A stretch of 64,000 bases of DNA from Cyclina sinensis (GCA_012932295.1 JAAONU010000123.1:124001-188000); one strand, 5' to 3'. Shown: positions 32,801 to 47,800, counted from the stretch's first letter. Program-made: numbers and translations. Notes: generated by a model not told the origin, from the letters alone.

Positions 32801-35800
32801 TGAATGTGTTAAGTCAGTATAAATGTCAACTCTCACTTTTTTTCCATTGCTAAGTAGGGCTATTATTTTCCCCTCGTCAGACCAACAGTTTTTTACTTCT
32901 TCTTTAGTAGACAGAGTTTCAAGTAGTTTTGCGTTCTTGGATGTAAGATCTTCTCTTATTGCGTATGTTTTTCCCTTTATTTTTTTCCTACAACTTATCA
33001 CCTTTTGTTTAGTAGATCTGTACACAAACTTGCATACGACTGGTCTGTTTCCTTCTCGGGAGAATTTTCCTAAACGATGTGCAATGTCTATTTCTGCAAT
33101 AAGATTTGGTATGAAGCATTGTCTAGTAGACCTCTACCAAGTTTGTTCAAATTATGCCCTTGAGGTCAAATTTGGCCCCGCCCCGGGGGTCAATTGATTT
33201 TACATAGGAAAACTTCAAAAATCTTCTTGTCTGAAACCACAAGGACCTGAGCCTAAAGATTTGGTATGTAGCATTTTCTTATGGACCTCTACCAAGTTTG
33301 TTCAAATTAAACACCTGGGGTCAAATTTGGCCATGCCCCGTGGGTCAATGGATTTTATAGTGAAACTTTAAAAATCTCCATATCTGAAACCGCAAGGGCC
33401 TGAGCCTTAAGATTTGGTATGTAACATTTTCTAGTGCACCTCTACCAAGTTTGTTCAAATTATGCCTCTGGGATCAAATTTGACCCCTAACCGGGGGTCA
33501 ATTGATTATACAAATGCTTATATAGTAAAACTTTAAAAATCTTCTTGCCTGAAACCACAGGGCCCTAAGCCTTAAGATTTGGTATGTAGCATAGTCGTGA
33601 AGACTTTTACCAAATTTGTTCAAATTATGCCCCTGGGATCAAATTTGGCTCCGCCCCAGGGTTCGATTGATTTACATAGGAAAAATTTTGAAAATTTTCT
33701 TGTCTGAAACCGCAAGGCCCTGATCCTTAAGATTTGGTATGTAGCAATGTCTAGTAGACCTGAACCAAGTTTGTTGAAATTATACATTTGGCCCCACCAG
33801 TGGTCAACTGATTTTTACATAGGTTTATGTAGGGTAAACTTTGAAAAATTTTCTTGTATGAAACTACAAAGCCCGGAGCCTTACGATTTGGTATGTAGCA
33901 ATGTCTGGAGGATGTGTTTCAAGTATGTTAGAAAATTTTTTCCAGGTGTCACTATTGGCCCCTCTCGAGGGTCACAAGTTTTAAATAGCAGTATAGAAGA
34001 AAATCTTTAAAAGATCAACATGTCTATAACCACAAGGCCTAGTTTTATAAAATTTGGAATGAAGCAAGCTTTATCAAGCTTTTTCGAATAATTAGATTGG
34101 GTTAAAGGTCACCGAGGCTAAAATAGGTGTACTTCATAGAGCCTTCATTTAAAGACCAATATCTTTGATATTTGGTTTATACGATCCTTGCATGGACCCC
34201 TACCCATGGGTAGGGTTTGAGGTCACTGGGTCAAGGTCACCATGGCTTATAATAGATATTTCTACTTTCTGTCATAGAGCCTTTATTTATTGACTGATAT
34301 TTTGCATATTAACATATTTATATTTACGAAACTTACATATTTTCAATTAAAACATTAAATACTGCTTAACAGCAAACCTACAGCCAAAATACTCAGGAGA
34401 GCGATCAAAGGCTATCATGGCCCTCTTGTTTTGTATTATCCTTACAATAAATGTAAGATAATGTAAGAAATCTATTTATTATAGTGACAGGTGTAAAATC
34501 ACTGATAAGATACCTGTGAATTGAAAGTAACAAACTGCAAGTCACCCTAGATTGACAAATATCAAAATATTATATACAGCCATCATGAATAAGAGAATGA
34601 CTGTCTAATAGATCAAACTATGATAGTTTATGTTATTTCTCTTCGTAATTACAGATTATAATTTGTATATCATATTAATGGCATGTGCTAGAAATATACT
34701 GAACATTTGTTAAAACATGGCCTAACGATAAAATAATCTTCTGTGTAAAAGATATGCTTGAACAATATACTTGCTATCTTTCTAGTATGTGATTGCATTT
34801 ATAAAGGTGATAAGTAGGTCGGAGATAAATTGTCCACTTCCCTGGGAATATTATTGCATACATTATTTCTCAAGATCAATCATTTATCACAAGCTAAAAG
34901 AAAATGATTTTCGCTTTCCATTTCGTTGTTGTCACAGAACTGACAGGGGTTCACCAAAGAAACAAACGGTCTCAATTCGTAACAGGAGAATTTCAAAGCG
35001 AAACTGACACAGCAATGAACGCTTGTATTTTCTCAAGTTCCTAAGTTTTCCTCTTTTTGGAAGACGTTCTGAACCGGCGATACGTTCGTAGGTGGGTTAT
35101 TCACTAGCTCTGTGTAATCTTGCCATTTAGTGTCATATACAATTTTAAGAATTTCACCAGTCTGGTAAATTAACGGTAGAATTTGTATTAAACTCCTTTC
35201 CAAAGCTTAAGTTATCCATGATCTTTTTTGCCCTGTATTTACACAACGGGTGTAGTCATCGGTAAACACCTCCATTCTAATTCTACTGTTCTCCATTAAT
35301 TGTAAAGGCTTAAAAAACGTAATATACCCAAGTTTCGTTTTTTCTCACCCTGAATCACCGAGCATAGCCAAAACTTGTTCAAAACGATCAACACCGAGGA
35401 AATATCTTACCGCATGACGATGCGTATTGTCTATGCTTTTGTATTGTTTAATGTCTTTTAATATTTTATATTAAAATTTAATAATTTAAATGTTTAATAT
35501 TTTTATCTCTGTATTCTATATATGGAATACATGCATGACACAGATATTGTATGGTTTTTCATTTACGATAAATCTGACATGTTTCAAATTGTGAATCTTG
35601 CCGATGATTGAACCCAACGCTCATCCCGCTCCTTTTGCCACGGTTTGACGGTTAAAAAATACGTTTTTCTCGTCGAATATCATGCCTCTTTACTAAATAT
35701 AAAGGACTTCCGTGTACAAAATACTGTCACTGACTTTCCTTTGACGGAAGTGAATACATTTGGAGTTTTTGGTATTAATTAAAACTCTTAATTTCTTGCA

Positions 35801-38800
35801 CAAAGAGTGAATAACGTCCAGCACTGCATGCAGTTCATCTTCAGTGTCCAATATGAGCACTAAATCGTCTGCGCATAGTATTAATGAAACGTTGACATTT
35901 CCTATGTTAACGCAAAGTTCAAGGTCATTGATTAATTGATTGATTGATATTTTGTCAATATAATTATCGAGAGTGAGTGAGTGAGTGATGTATTATGACT
36001 TCTAAACTGTTTTAAACAGACTGAAAATCTAACGAACTCGTAAATCTATCGACAACATAGGCTAATTCTATGGGCCGTAAGTGTAAGTGTGTGAAGGTGT
36101 GAGATACCAGTAATTGATTTAAGTCAGAAACCTATCAGTAACATACTAGATGGACTAGACCAACTCCCTGTACACAAGATAAGGAAGTCGTGTTGCTGAC
36201 ACCGCATCGATTTTAATCAATGGATAGTATGCGTACAGCTTTACATTCACGTAAAACACATAATAATAAGTTTTGATATACGTTCATCAAGTCGTTTTTG
36301 GTAACAGTTTGTTCGTTTGTCTCAACGTCATCCATTTTTGTTTGCATCTTATGACTATATTCTGTCTCGTGATTTTCATTGGAATGAATCAACATTTTTT
36401 ATACCGTAATATTGTTTTTCCTGAATGGTAAGATATAATGAGGTGGCTTTATAAGTGGATCTATTATAAATATTTATCTTAACAGGCCAGCTTCCGCAGA
36501 CAGAAACTTTGAGAAACATTACAAAATGTGACTTTCAAGCAGGTATCAGCCTGACATGTGCAGCAGATGAAGTGATCGCCATACATTCTCTACATTACGC
36601 CTATATTGTCGGGTGTAATTCTAGATCTACATGTTGTGATTACAGCAGCTCGGACTGTTTAATGGGGAGTGATGGTAACGATATACAGTATCTTCGTCGA
36701 CAGTGCTCCGGTCATACCTCATGTAGCATTGACTCGCTGAAGGACAGAATTGACTTTTGTTCATTTGGAGTTAAAGACGTTTCCTACGTAGTTTTACAAT
36801 ACTATTGTATACCATGTATGTATACGCTATGTTTTGTTTTTCAACTTTCATGTACGGACAGAACGGTACATTTTCAATAAACTTGTATTTAAAATCGCAC
36901 TATTAGTATGATAGTGTTAATTTCATGCATTTAGAACTTAAGGAACAACAAAGAACAAGAAGTGATTTCTAAAAAGCAATGAGTTATATTTTTACAGTTA
37001 TTCCAGTGTTTTGAACACAATTTCCCCAGCATATTTAAAGGTAGCAGTGAAAAGTTTCGTTCGCATGTACTTTTATAGACGTTGAAATATTCAGACGATA
37101 ACCTTTAAGGTTGATACAGTTTCAAATCAGTAAATTCATTTCTTTTGTACACTACATTTTAGGAGCAGTATTCTAACAGAGAAACCCTTTTATTCTGGTG
37201 AATATCTTCTTCATGTGAAACCACCAAAAATTCCCTTCTTTATTATATTTTTTATAAAATTCATTCATTCAGATCTGTTAAACAACTTTGCATTTATACG
37301 GACATAAAATTGCAACCGTCAGATACAATCAAGCAAGGTGATTACAGCAAAATATTAAAGAGATCAGGACAAAAATGTTAAAAACAGCCCAGAAAAGTGA
37401 GAACTACTTCTAGTTACCATTATGCAGATCTCTTTTAGTTCGCTAACCCGCCCCCCCAAAAAAAAGGGTTTTCCTAAATTTGTTTAAATATATTGGACAA
37501 ACTATCTTAAACTCTTAAAAGAACAAAAATGGCAACTGATCACTCTGCATATTTTTGTTTATCTGTTTGTACTTTACATAAAAGACATCAATAATATTTA
37601 AGAATTTCTTGCTTTTGATAACCTTTAAGATGCCATAACTTTATCAGTACTTATGACTTAAAACATTTCTTACAATTTGACTAAACTTCGAGCTTAACAA
37701 ATCAAGAGTTGATTATCGTAATATTTATAACATATATATTGAGTCACGTTCTTATCTAATTAAAGGCCCATTAGCCTCAGAAATGACTACATTTTTTTCT
37801 GTCAAGAAAAAGGGAAAAATGTGTTTTACAATATCTAAATAATGGATTTAGAGAATGTTAGATGCTTATCACTGGAAGATAGTGCGCTTAATATGAAATA
37901 AGTTGTTATAAAACTGGAAAAATGTAAACTAAGTGGTATTTTGACATCAATACAAAATACTAATTCACTGTATCTCTACTTGTGGCTAAAGACAGGAAAA
38001 GAAAACAAAATATGATTCAACTATATGGCTACTGAGTACCATTTTTGGAAATTGTAACAGTACACTAAAAATTAAAAGCTTTTGAGAAATAAATAATAAT
38101 AGCAGTTTTAGGCTAAATGGGTCTTTAAACTACGTTTTCCTCAGATAATTGTATTTATACACTTTCTTACATATTTTGAAGTTAAGTAGTTCACTTGTTC
38201 TGAGGTAATATAGTACTCCGTTATTAGAATTCCGAGTTGGAGTTGAAGTTTGCCTTATTTTAAGCTCTCACGTCCATACGTGTTTGTTTTTTTCTTCAAT
38301 ATAACTCGTTGCATTTTACTGAATAGAACAACTGTTACCTCTCAGCAATGTAACTATTTCCTTGCAATGTCATAAAATTATTTGCTTTTTTCTATGTTTG
38401 TTTACAATAATCTCCAACCGATTGATGAAATGATTCGGTCTTACTATCTCATATTCCCAAATTAACTAATTTTTCTGTCAACTCAGTTTCGATGTGTTTG
38501 TTTCGCCATTTAATCCCTGCATGACATTTCGCAGCAATTTTTTTACATGTTTTGTCCAATTACAGACTCACGGATTACATCAATATGTGCCAGCAGTAAG
38601 ACCCTCCAATCAGATGGTTTACCTCTGTATATAACCAATGAAAACTACCCAAGTATAACAACAAGCGGTAGTGGCGTATGCTCATGTTCACTGGAAGTTT
38701 TCGCCTGCTCGTCAAACATCGACGTTTATATAATTGATGCTGACCTGTTCTACGACACAAGTGTGTGTGAACAAAATATAGAATTTAAGAACGGGACTGG

Positions 38801-41800
38801 AACCACGCTGTCAACTGTTGGCTGTGAGGTTTATTATACAAACGACATCACTACTAGAAAGATTGGCAGTCACTACAGCAGAATAGACTTTATTAATAAC
38901 AGCACATCGAACCAGGAAGGACAATTTTTTCTGGGTTTTAAAGGTGAGGGTTTTAAAGAAGTATTTTGTCATTTTTCGTCTACTAACTTGTATATATTGA
39001 TTGAGTACTACATAAGAGACTACATAATATTTGCAAACTCCTTTGAACATTATACCATTAAGCAAATATCTGTGGTCAGCACATAATCCAAAACATCATC
39101 AAGGAAAGTCAAAGTTAACAGGAAATATTATTTTTGTTCTAGCTAGAATTGTCCAATCAACTTCGTCGCATACATTTTAGCAAATAACACCCACAATTTG
39201 TGCTTTTTAAACTCTATAAAAAGAGAAAAGTTTATCAATACTTTCATTGCTTTGATTATCGGACGTATTCGAGTTCAAAATAAAATACACTTTCGTATGT
39301 GTGGAATTAAAACAAACTAACAAACAATTTTATTTTCTTAAAAATGCCATGCCCAGTAATTTGATGGACTTTTCTTAAGTTAAAGATCGTTTGGTGTTCA
39401 CTTCTTGGAAGGAATCGTCCCGTAAAGATTTTAAATAATTCTTAAAGCAGATCTCATTTCTGATACATAAACCTGAGCAGTTATCAATGGGACATACATG
39501 ATCGAGTTATCTCAGGTATACGTACAAGGCTGTCTGGATTGATCTTTGACATGATAGCCCCAAAGTATATATATGTAGTTTATATTAACCATTCACAATC
39601 ATTCAATAATATCGCTTATTCCTCTACATAACATGAAGTGCAAAACAGACACATGTACGAAATATAAGAAACATGAACGTTTTTTCAGCATGCATTCAGA
39701 AAAAAAAATTTCACTCGTTTTCAGGCCTAAACTAGAATTTTACATTATAAAATTTCTTTACGTAAGTACAAAGTACACCAGCCAATCTTCGGTGCACAAC
39801 AGGTTTTTTTTGCAACTCTACAAAAGACTGATTGTTGATCCGCGGCGATAGAGCATAAAACAGGTGCGCGTTGACGCAGTATCCTATTATTGACAGTTGA
39901 AGCATGAAATTTATTTGACAGTTTTCCACTATACATGTGCGCGCAAAATCGAAAACGATCTGTGACGCCATAATAGTTGACTAAAGCAGCGAACAGTATA
40001 TAGAATTATATATTGTAAACAAGGCGACTAGTGAAAAGGCATTTTGTACACGAAAAGAACGTGATAAAATTATGGTAATACAATTAGAATATTTAACAGA
40101 AAATGTCTGTTATTAGTATATATCAATAGGTAAACCAAACATTTTGCAGATACGTGTGACAAATCGTACATGTTTAAACATGTTTCCTTCGACTGCTGCA
40201 GCTAATCTTAGCAAGAAGTCGTACTGTTTGGACAGAGTTTAGCAGGATAAACGAATTGTATTTCCCGTAACCATGCATTTCCTTAACTGATTCTCATATC
40301 TTTTTACGAACTGAAGTTTTAACTTCACAATAACATATCAAGTCTTCCGTAAGACGATTACATTTAAAATATTTACAAATGTATCTCCTGGACATGTATC
40401 ATGTACAATTTTCATAATTTATGGCACAAGGGCGATGCAACTGTAGGTTGTTTTTCAATAGGGTCCAGCTTATCAAGGTTCACCTATAGTAATAGAGGCG
40501 TCAACAACGGGAATTGTCGCGTTCGATTTTACGCTGTCCCGTTCTTTGGATAAAACATGCTGATTTAGCATCGGACTCCAAGTTATCTTAGTCAGAAATA
40601 TTCCTTCTCTTATGTATATATCTATAACATCAAATAAACTGTAATTTTGCAGGATCCCACAAATATTCGGGATACATCCCTGAGTCTGATTATCATAGTT
40701 AAGATAAATAAAAACGCTGTTGTTAAAATACACAGAAAGTCTACATAGTAGAAAGTCTACATATTAGAAAGTCTACATATCTGTCCAAGGAAGGGCAACT
40801 TCTTATGTTCGAGAACAGTTTCAATGGGTACAACGTCTGGCATTGGAAATGACTGCACATTATTAAACACAAAACTTATGGGATCTTTCAAGTCGTAAAT
40901 TATCTGAGGGAGTCAGTGCAGACCATAATTCACATTCGTACATCGCCTTCGGAATAACTCGACGAATGCAAAACTTTCTGAAGACAGCGTACAGAAAGTT
41001 TTAGAAAATAAAGTGTCAAATATTGCACCTACCTGTAATAAATGAAAGAAAATACTTTCAAATCCTTGTCTATCTTTCCCTTATTTCATGTTGGAAAAGA
41101 TAGATAAATAAGTTTGAACTACATAAATTGTTTGCCTAAAACTTGATGTTTACTTGTTTACTCGAATATCTCGGTGAATGCTTTAAATCTTGAAACGAAG
41201 AAATCAATAACTATTACATTTAAACGTGCCGGCTGTAATGAATACTGATTTAAATAAAGAATACAGTACAACTAGATATATTTATTATGCCCCTTGGAGC
41301 CAGTTTCCTCAAGCTTGATTTGTGGATTGATAATGACCAGTAGATAATGCTTATAATTTTTAGGTCACTAGGTCAAAGGTCACAGTGACCTTGAAAAGAA
41401 AAACGGTTTCCGATCAATTACTAAATAATGCGCGGGCCAAGCTCTGCAATATTTCATAAACAGGTTTGTTATGGCCAGTAGATGACGCATGTAGCTTTCC
41501 CAGTCATTAGGTCAAAGGCCAATGTCACAGTGACCTTGAAAGGCAAACATTTTCCAATAAATATCTAGAGACTCCATGGGCACGGGTTTCTCAAACATAA
41601 TATATAGGTTGGTCATTACCAGAAAATGAACCCTATAAATTTTCAGGTTACTAGGTCAAAGGCCGAGGTTCAGTGTCCTATAAAAGCAAAACGATTTCCG
41701 ATCAATAACTATAGATTGCTTGTGCCTGCTTTTCATAAAATTTATAGGTAGGTTGTCATGGCCAGTAGCTGACACTTCTAGTTTTAAGGGTTACTAGATC

Positions 41801-44800
41801 AAAGGTCGAAGTAATGTTGATCATTAACTGAAAAATGGTTTCTGATGAATAAGTAGATAATGCTTGAGTCTAGGGACCTTAAACTTGCAATGCGGGTTGC
41901 TAATGTCCAGTAGATAACTCATATTGCTTTTGTGTCACTTGGTCAAAGTTCAAGGTCAAAGTGACTATTAACCGAAAAATGGTTTCCAATCAATAACCAG
42001 AGAAACATTGGGCTCCTCAGACTTGCTATAACAGCTTAGTGTGTTCAGCAGATGACTCCTTTTGTCTTTGAGGTCACTAGATGAAAGGTCAAGGTAGCCA
42101 TGTATGTTTTACAATCATATTTTGTTTTGATTTCAGCGTCAGAGACAGGTGTAACATTTATTCTGAGTTGTCAGTCTGAAACCGAAACCTGGTGTACTGG
42201 TAAGTATGAAGTATACTCATGTATGGACTGGTTAACTGGAAATCAAATGCGAACAGAAATATCCTCGTGAAAATTTATCCGTTCTTACATATGCCAATTT
42301 AGAGCTAAATGTTTTAACTACATATTGAACCGTCACATTTTTCAGTGATTATCATACGGTGCTGCAACAACGGATGTGAAACAAACACGTCGGTAATTAA
42401 ATACCTTAAAAACAGGTTTTGGCCAGAACTCGTGTGCACAAAGAAACTTGAATTAAGTTTATGACCGATTTATGCTGCTTGCGTATGTTGTCGTAAATTA
42501 ATATCTGTTCTTAAAGCTGATTAGGGTATTAGAATACTAATAAACATTTTGTCAGCCCTCATTGAATTGAGGATTTTTAAAAAGTATTTACTATTTTTAG
42601 ACAAAATATAGAATATATAAGATGTTATTATCATGGGAGTTTCAAGAAATTACTATTCTTCAGTTCAAACCACACCCGAATGAATGTTAAACTCAGGTAT
42701 AAAGAAACTAAATGTTTTTTTTTCTTCTAAAAATGACAATAAAAATAAATGTTACTCGGTATGTAATCATTCACATTAAAACCTACTGACAACAAAATGA
42801 AAAGCCGAAAGTGAGAAGAAACGAAATACTATCATAAACATGGCACGAATTTACCCCACCCACTTCATTATGTTATCACGGTAAATTTCAACATTAATCT
42901 TCGGTGCTTCAAATTAGATACATTATTTTTTATTCATGTACTTTTTTAAAACAAATAGGCAAACTATCAAATATTTTTACCGACTTGCTTTGGAGAAATT
43001 AATACCTGAAATCACAGATACCTAATTTACCTTTTCTTCCCTTTGTCGGAAAGCTTTGTTACAATTGGAATATATTCAAAACGAAAGCAATTGAATTTAA
43101 ATTCTACAGATGTTATTATTATTGTAAAACCAAACTAATGTAAAACCGCCATAAACTTGAGAAAAAAATGGCTGGACTTAGGCGTGAACCCATGTCCTTC
43201 AGTGAATATGTCTCAATCCTACACAAATTAATGGAACTGAATACTCTTCAGAGTGGAGGTAGGTTTTTGGAATCTTAGACATTAACATAACCATTACTTG
43301 TGAATTCAAAAAACCTGTTGTTTGCGATATGCATGGATTTAAACTGCTAACTTGCTACACTATATGCTTAACTATATGATGTTTTTTTTTGTTATATGTA
43401 TATATATAGCCTCATGTGCCGCTAACGAGTGGAGATGTACAAATGGAGACTGCATCTCTAACACCCACCGATGTGATAGTTTCCCAGACTGTTCTGACGA
43501 TTCAGATGAAAAGAACTGTGGTATGTTGCCAGTCTTTTTTTTCTAGGGACTAGATGGGGACCCGCGCAGGCGCGCGGGCTTAGATAATCTACCTATTTGC
43601 ATTAGAAAGGCATGTCTGTAGCGAGCGAAGGACATTATCTTATTTTCTTTAAACTGACTAATATACTATCTTTTATAATGTTTTCGATACCGGAATGTTC
43701 AAAAAGGCGTGTGAATTAGAATAGTGAACCGCTGCAACATGTTCAAATGCTTTTACATGGAAAAGTTTCCTAAACATCCAGTTGTATTATACTTCAACAA
43801 CAGGCTTGGCCATGTTACTTTATAACTGTAGTAAAGTACCACTGACGTATAAAACATGTAGATAATGTATTTAATGATTCGTGATTCACAGACTAATCGC
43901 TGTACCACCATGGTTACTTTTCAAAAATTCTGTGCCACCCTCTTAAAAGACATATTTCACAAGGCAGTATGCCTCGGTGCATTAGCAAATGTTGAAAAGG
44001 TTATTGATGGTGAAAAAGAAATGTGAAGTGAAAAATTTGTTTATGTATGTATGAAAAATGTTCCACACTGGGTTCACTATTAATTAAAGTGATAGTACAA
44101 TCCGTGACAGGTAAAGGGCTGTGTATGGGAAAGTGAATTCGCCAGATTGGCACGACCAATGTTTCATGATATTGCCTCCATGTGTTTAAAAGTTATAAAG
44201 CAGACACGTAATGCATGGCCTAAACCTTTGAAACCGCTGGTGACCGTGACCTTGAACAGAATAGCTCGAGATCGCGCTGTTTCTTCGACAAAACGGCGAA
44301 CCTATTCTTTTGATAGTATAGATATTATCAAGAAATCGTTTAACAGATAACTCTCTCATAGCAAAATGGAATGGCATTTAAAAAACATTAAATTACAATA
44401 TTATTTTAAGTTGCTTTAACGATCAATATAATTTTTTTTATCCAGATACAGTATAAAGTTACTATTCAAGACACTCTGGTATCTTTACTCATTATTATTA
44501 TTATTTATTTTTTCCGAATTATGCAAATGAGTTCTTTAAAAATCATGATTTTTATGGCCTCTAAATGGTATTTGAATGCTGCTCCATGAGAAATTAAACT
44601 GGTATTTGAATAATATGAAATTGAATTTAAAGGGCACCATTTAGAGATATAAGTGTTTTATAAACAGTCAATTGAATTGCTAATTCGTTAAAATATTTTC
44701 GACTTTCGATACAACAGTTGCAGAAACCAGTTAAACACGAAACTATTTGTAATATGAAACTTTGGAGAAAAGGAAGAATACAGTTATTTTCGATACGGCA

Positions 44801-47800
44801 AAAATTACTAAAATTTCTCTGTTCAGACTGTGTCCTATAGTTTAAATGAAATTTAAAAAGTGAGTGCGATCATTTTTCAGATTTTATGGTAAATGATGTA
44901 TTATGAACATTAATGCTTGATATCGAAGGGAAAATAAGTTCCTTTCAGTATGGGGTTAAAATAATGGTAAACTAAATAGTAAATTTAAGAATAATGAAGT
45001 TAATTTATAATTTAAGATATGTGATATAAACTGTCTTATAGTCACATTATTTTCAAAACGAATGTAATGGGTAAAAACAGCTTTAAGGAGAAACTTGACC
45101 TTTTATGAGAGGCTGGTGGTCAAACATTGTGTTTATACAAGTAGCATTACATTTAGCCGCACCTTCCGTGAAATACCACTGAAACTTCATTCACCTTCAG
45201 TCACCTTAATGTTTATCGTATTGTTTAGAACTGAAAGCCTCAGACTGCCACTAGAAACAGGCAGCTGGAATAGAACACTCAATACATCTTTGGTTTATAA
45301 TTCATGAAGTGATAAAATGGCGATGGTAACCATTGCTCGTCTGTCTGTAATCATTTAAGACATTTTTGAGTAATTTTCTCCAGTACCCAAAAATGTTCAC
45401 ATGCAGTCTGTAAAGAAAGTCTTGAACATATAATCAAAAACTTAATGAAGTTTAATCTTGTCAAAATCATATCAACAAGTGCTCGATATAAATTCAAACT
45501 GTAAATTGTATGCGCAAGAATTCCAAAAGCGTTTGCGTTTTGGGGTTTCATTTTCAAGGTACGCATTTTATCCGCATATATTTTATTTTCTATGACTCTC
45601 CAAGTGATTATGTAAAATCTGTTTTGTCATTTTCTTATTTCACGAGTAATTTTCTTCAATTAAATCATACAGAATGTCTCTAATTTACGTTTGGCATGAA
45701 ACTGAGAGAATAAAATGTATTGTACTGTAAACAAACAAAAAGATCAATATAATTGAATAGTTTCATGACGAAAACTACACAATGATCATAGGTAAGTTGT
45801 CTAAAACGTTTTTGTACAATAAATGCTATCAGTTCCAAGACCGAAATGGAATTAAGTCAGTTCTAATTACCTGTTTTGTTTCGTCCTGGGTTGTATGACT
45901 ACATGTCCTGGTACTACGTTAAATTAATTATGGTGCTTGTATAACCTAGGTTTGATTGGTTTGATTGAGTCTAATTCGCTTACAACAGAAAATTCATAAG
46001 TCGCGACGATAACGGTTAAAAAATCGCGTCAACGTTAAATTTCTTGCTACGTTAAAAAAATCTCGCAGGGAAATGGATTATAAAAAATGTGTACATAGTT
46101 GCTGTCATTGATTCAAGGCAGGTTGACTAATTTCGATCATCTGTTTGGTTGCCAGTGCTTTTTATGTTCACATAATCTTACGATGTATATTTCATTAAAC
46201 ACATTCTTAGACAGGCTATTACTCTGAAGGGTTTAAGATGAAAATCGTTATTGGAGTGTTTGTTGTTAGATTGTGTAACCTTGTAGATGTGTCTAACTTT
46301 TGTGGAGAAGCGTCGCTTTCATTTTTGATGAATTTTAGATTCTGAAAAATTTCCCTTTTCAAGAAAAAGAAGCTTTCGAATCTGTTTGAATAAACGAATT
46401 TAATTATACAAACGTCTAAATTTAGCGGGATTATCGCATTTTATTACGTCATAAATATGATATAGTCACCTCGATGCTGTTATTTTTTTTATAATTTCTA
46501 TAGAGAACTTTCTGATCACATTTTAGAGTCTACTACGAAGAACTTAGTCTTCAATATCAATTCTAAAACTTGAAATGTGTTAAAATAAATCGCCCCAGAA
46601 TTTGCATTTGGCACACAAGTACATTTCAACTCCTCTTGAGTTTGAAGACATTTATGTATATATGTGTCCATCTGAATGTACTACAGACATTAAAACCGTC
46701 GAGCAAAATACATGAAGTGTAATGTTAAGATGATTCTTTGATTGTATGTGACTTTGAAAACGTTCGCTTAAAGTGTGATTCATTTTCAAATTATCTTTCA
46801 GGTACATCTATTTGTCCTGAAGGACTTGAACCGTGTCAACAATCAAACGGAACTTCGGTGTGTATAGACAAAGCAGTCGGATGTAGTAAGTTGACAACTC
46901 TCAATTTCACCAATTTATTCTTGATTATTTTAGATCGAATTCGAAGATGGTTCATCAGGGGTCAAAAACTAGGTCACTGGCTTAAATAAAAACAAAAACC
47001 TGGTTTTACTCCCAAGATCACATTTTTATATGCCCGAAGCGGCATATTATGTTATGGTCATGGGCGTCCGTCCGTCCGTTAGTAATTTGGTTTCCAGAGG
47101 ATAACATGAGAATTGTTTGCCTACAGTCTTTTAACTTCATGTGATGATTGCCCATATTGAGTGCATGACCCTTATTGAGTCTGGGGTCAGTAGCTCAAAG
47201 ATCAAGGGCACAGTGACCTTAACATTGAAAACTATTTCCTCCATGCTACTTGACCATCATTTGTTATAGAGACTTTAAGCTCTATATCATGATTGCACAC
47301 ATAGAGTAGATGACCCCTATACTTTTTGGGGTCAGTATGTCAAAGGTCAAGGTCACAGTGACCTAAATGTTTAGAATGATTTACACTCTGTAACTCCACA
47401 GTCATTTGTCATAGAGATTTCAAAATTCATATAATGGTTGCACACATTGAGTGAATGCCCTTTATTGATTTTGGGGTCAGAATGCCAAAGGTCAAGGTCA
47501 CAGTGACCTTAGCACTAAAAACTATTTCCAGTGTAAACCTTTATAACAATTTGTCAAACAGACTTCAAACTTCATATGATATGATTGATTACATTGAGAA
47601 AATGACCCCATACATCGTTGAAACAGTAGGTCAGATGTCAAGGTCACAATGACCTAAACACTGAAAAAAATTATTGCTGTATAACTTGGCAACTACTTCC
47701 CATACAAACGTCAAACTTCTTAGGATAATTGCCATCATTGATTACATGACCTCATACTCTTCGGGGTAAGTACATTAAAGATCAAGGTGACAATCAACTA

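Larger units (their letters stand above)
27060..33094 (-). mobile_element. L1/Tx1-type LINE, 5' truncated, with target-site duplication
   Basis: The 13-bp repeat TGCAATAAGATTT flanks it (27047-27059 and 33095-33107). The minus-strand 3' end is a poly(A), seen as a 16-T run at 27057-27072. It carries the C-terminal part of ORF1 (32786-33094), a spacer of about 1.4 kb, and a nearly complete ORF2 (27536-31366) with apurinic endonuclease, reverse transcriptase and C-terminal zinc-finger regions. The 5' end cuts off ORF1, the usual result of incomplete reverse transcription. It lies antisense in intron 1 of the mosaic gene, inside a tandem-repeat element. Confidence 0.9.
38944..42136. other. Intron 3 of the mosaic gene
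   Basis: No exon recognised. It contains a 16-bp triplet repeat (40734-40781) and the tandem array at 41300-42105; the rest is plain AT-rich sequence. Confidence 0.5.

Noticed and set aside
33747..34010. 87-aa open frame
   Set aside because: Translation of the tandem repeat units; no conservation between units in that frame.
34789..35007. 72-aa + strand frame
   Set aside because: It is the shadow of a minus-strand LINE zinc-knuckle region (34889-34947).
44560..44660. Weak inverted repeat GGCCTCTAAATGG / CCATTTAGAG as a MITE
   Set aside because: Arms are too short and no ends or target duplication could be defined.
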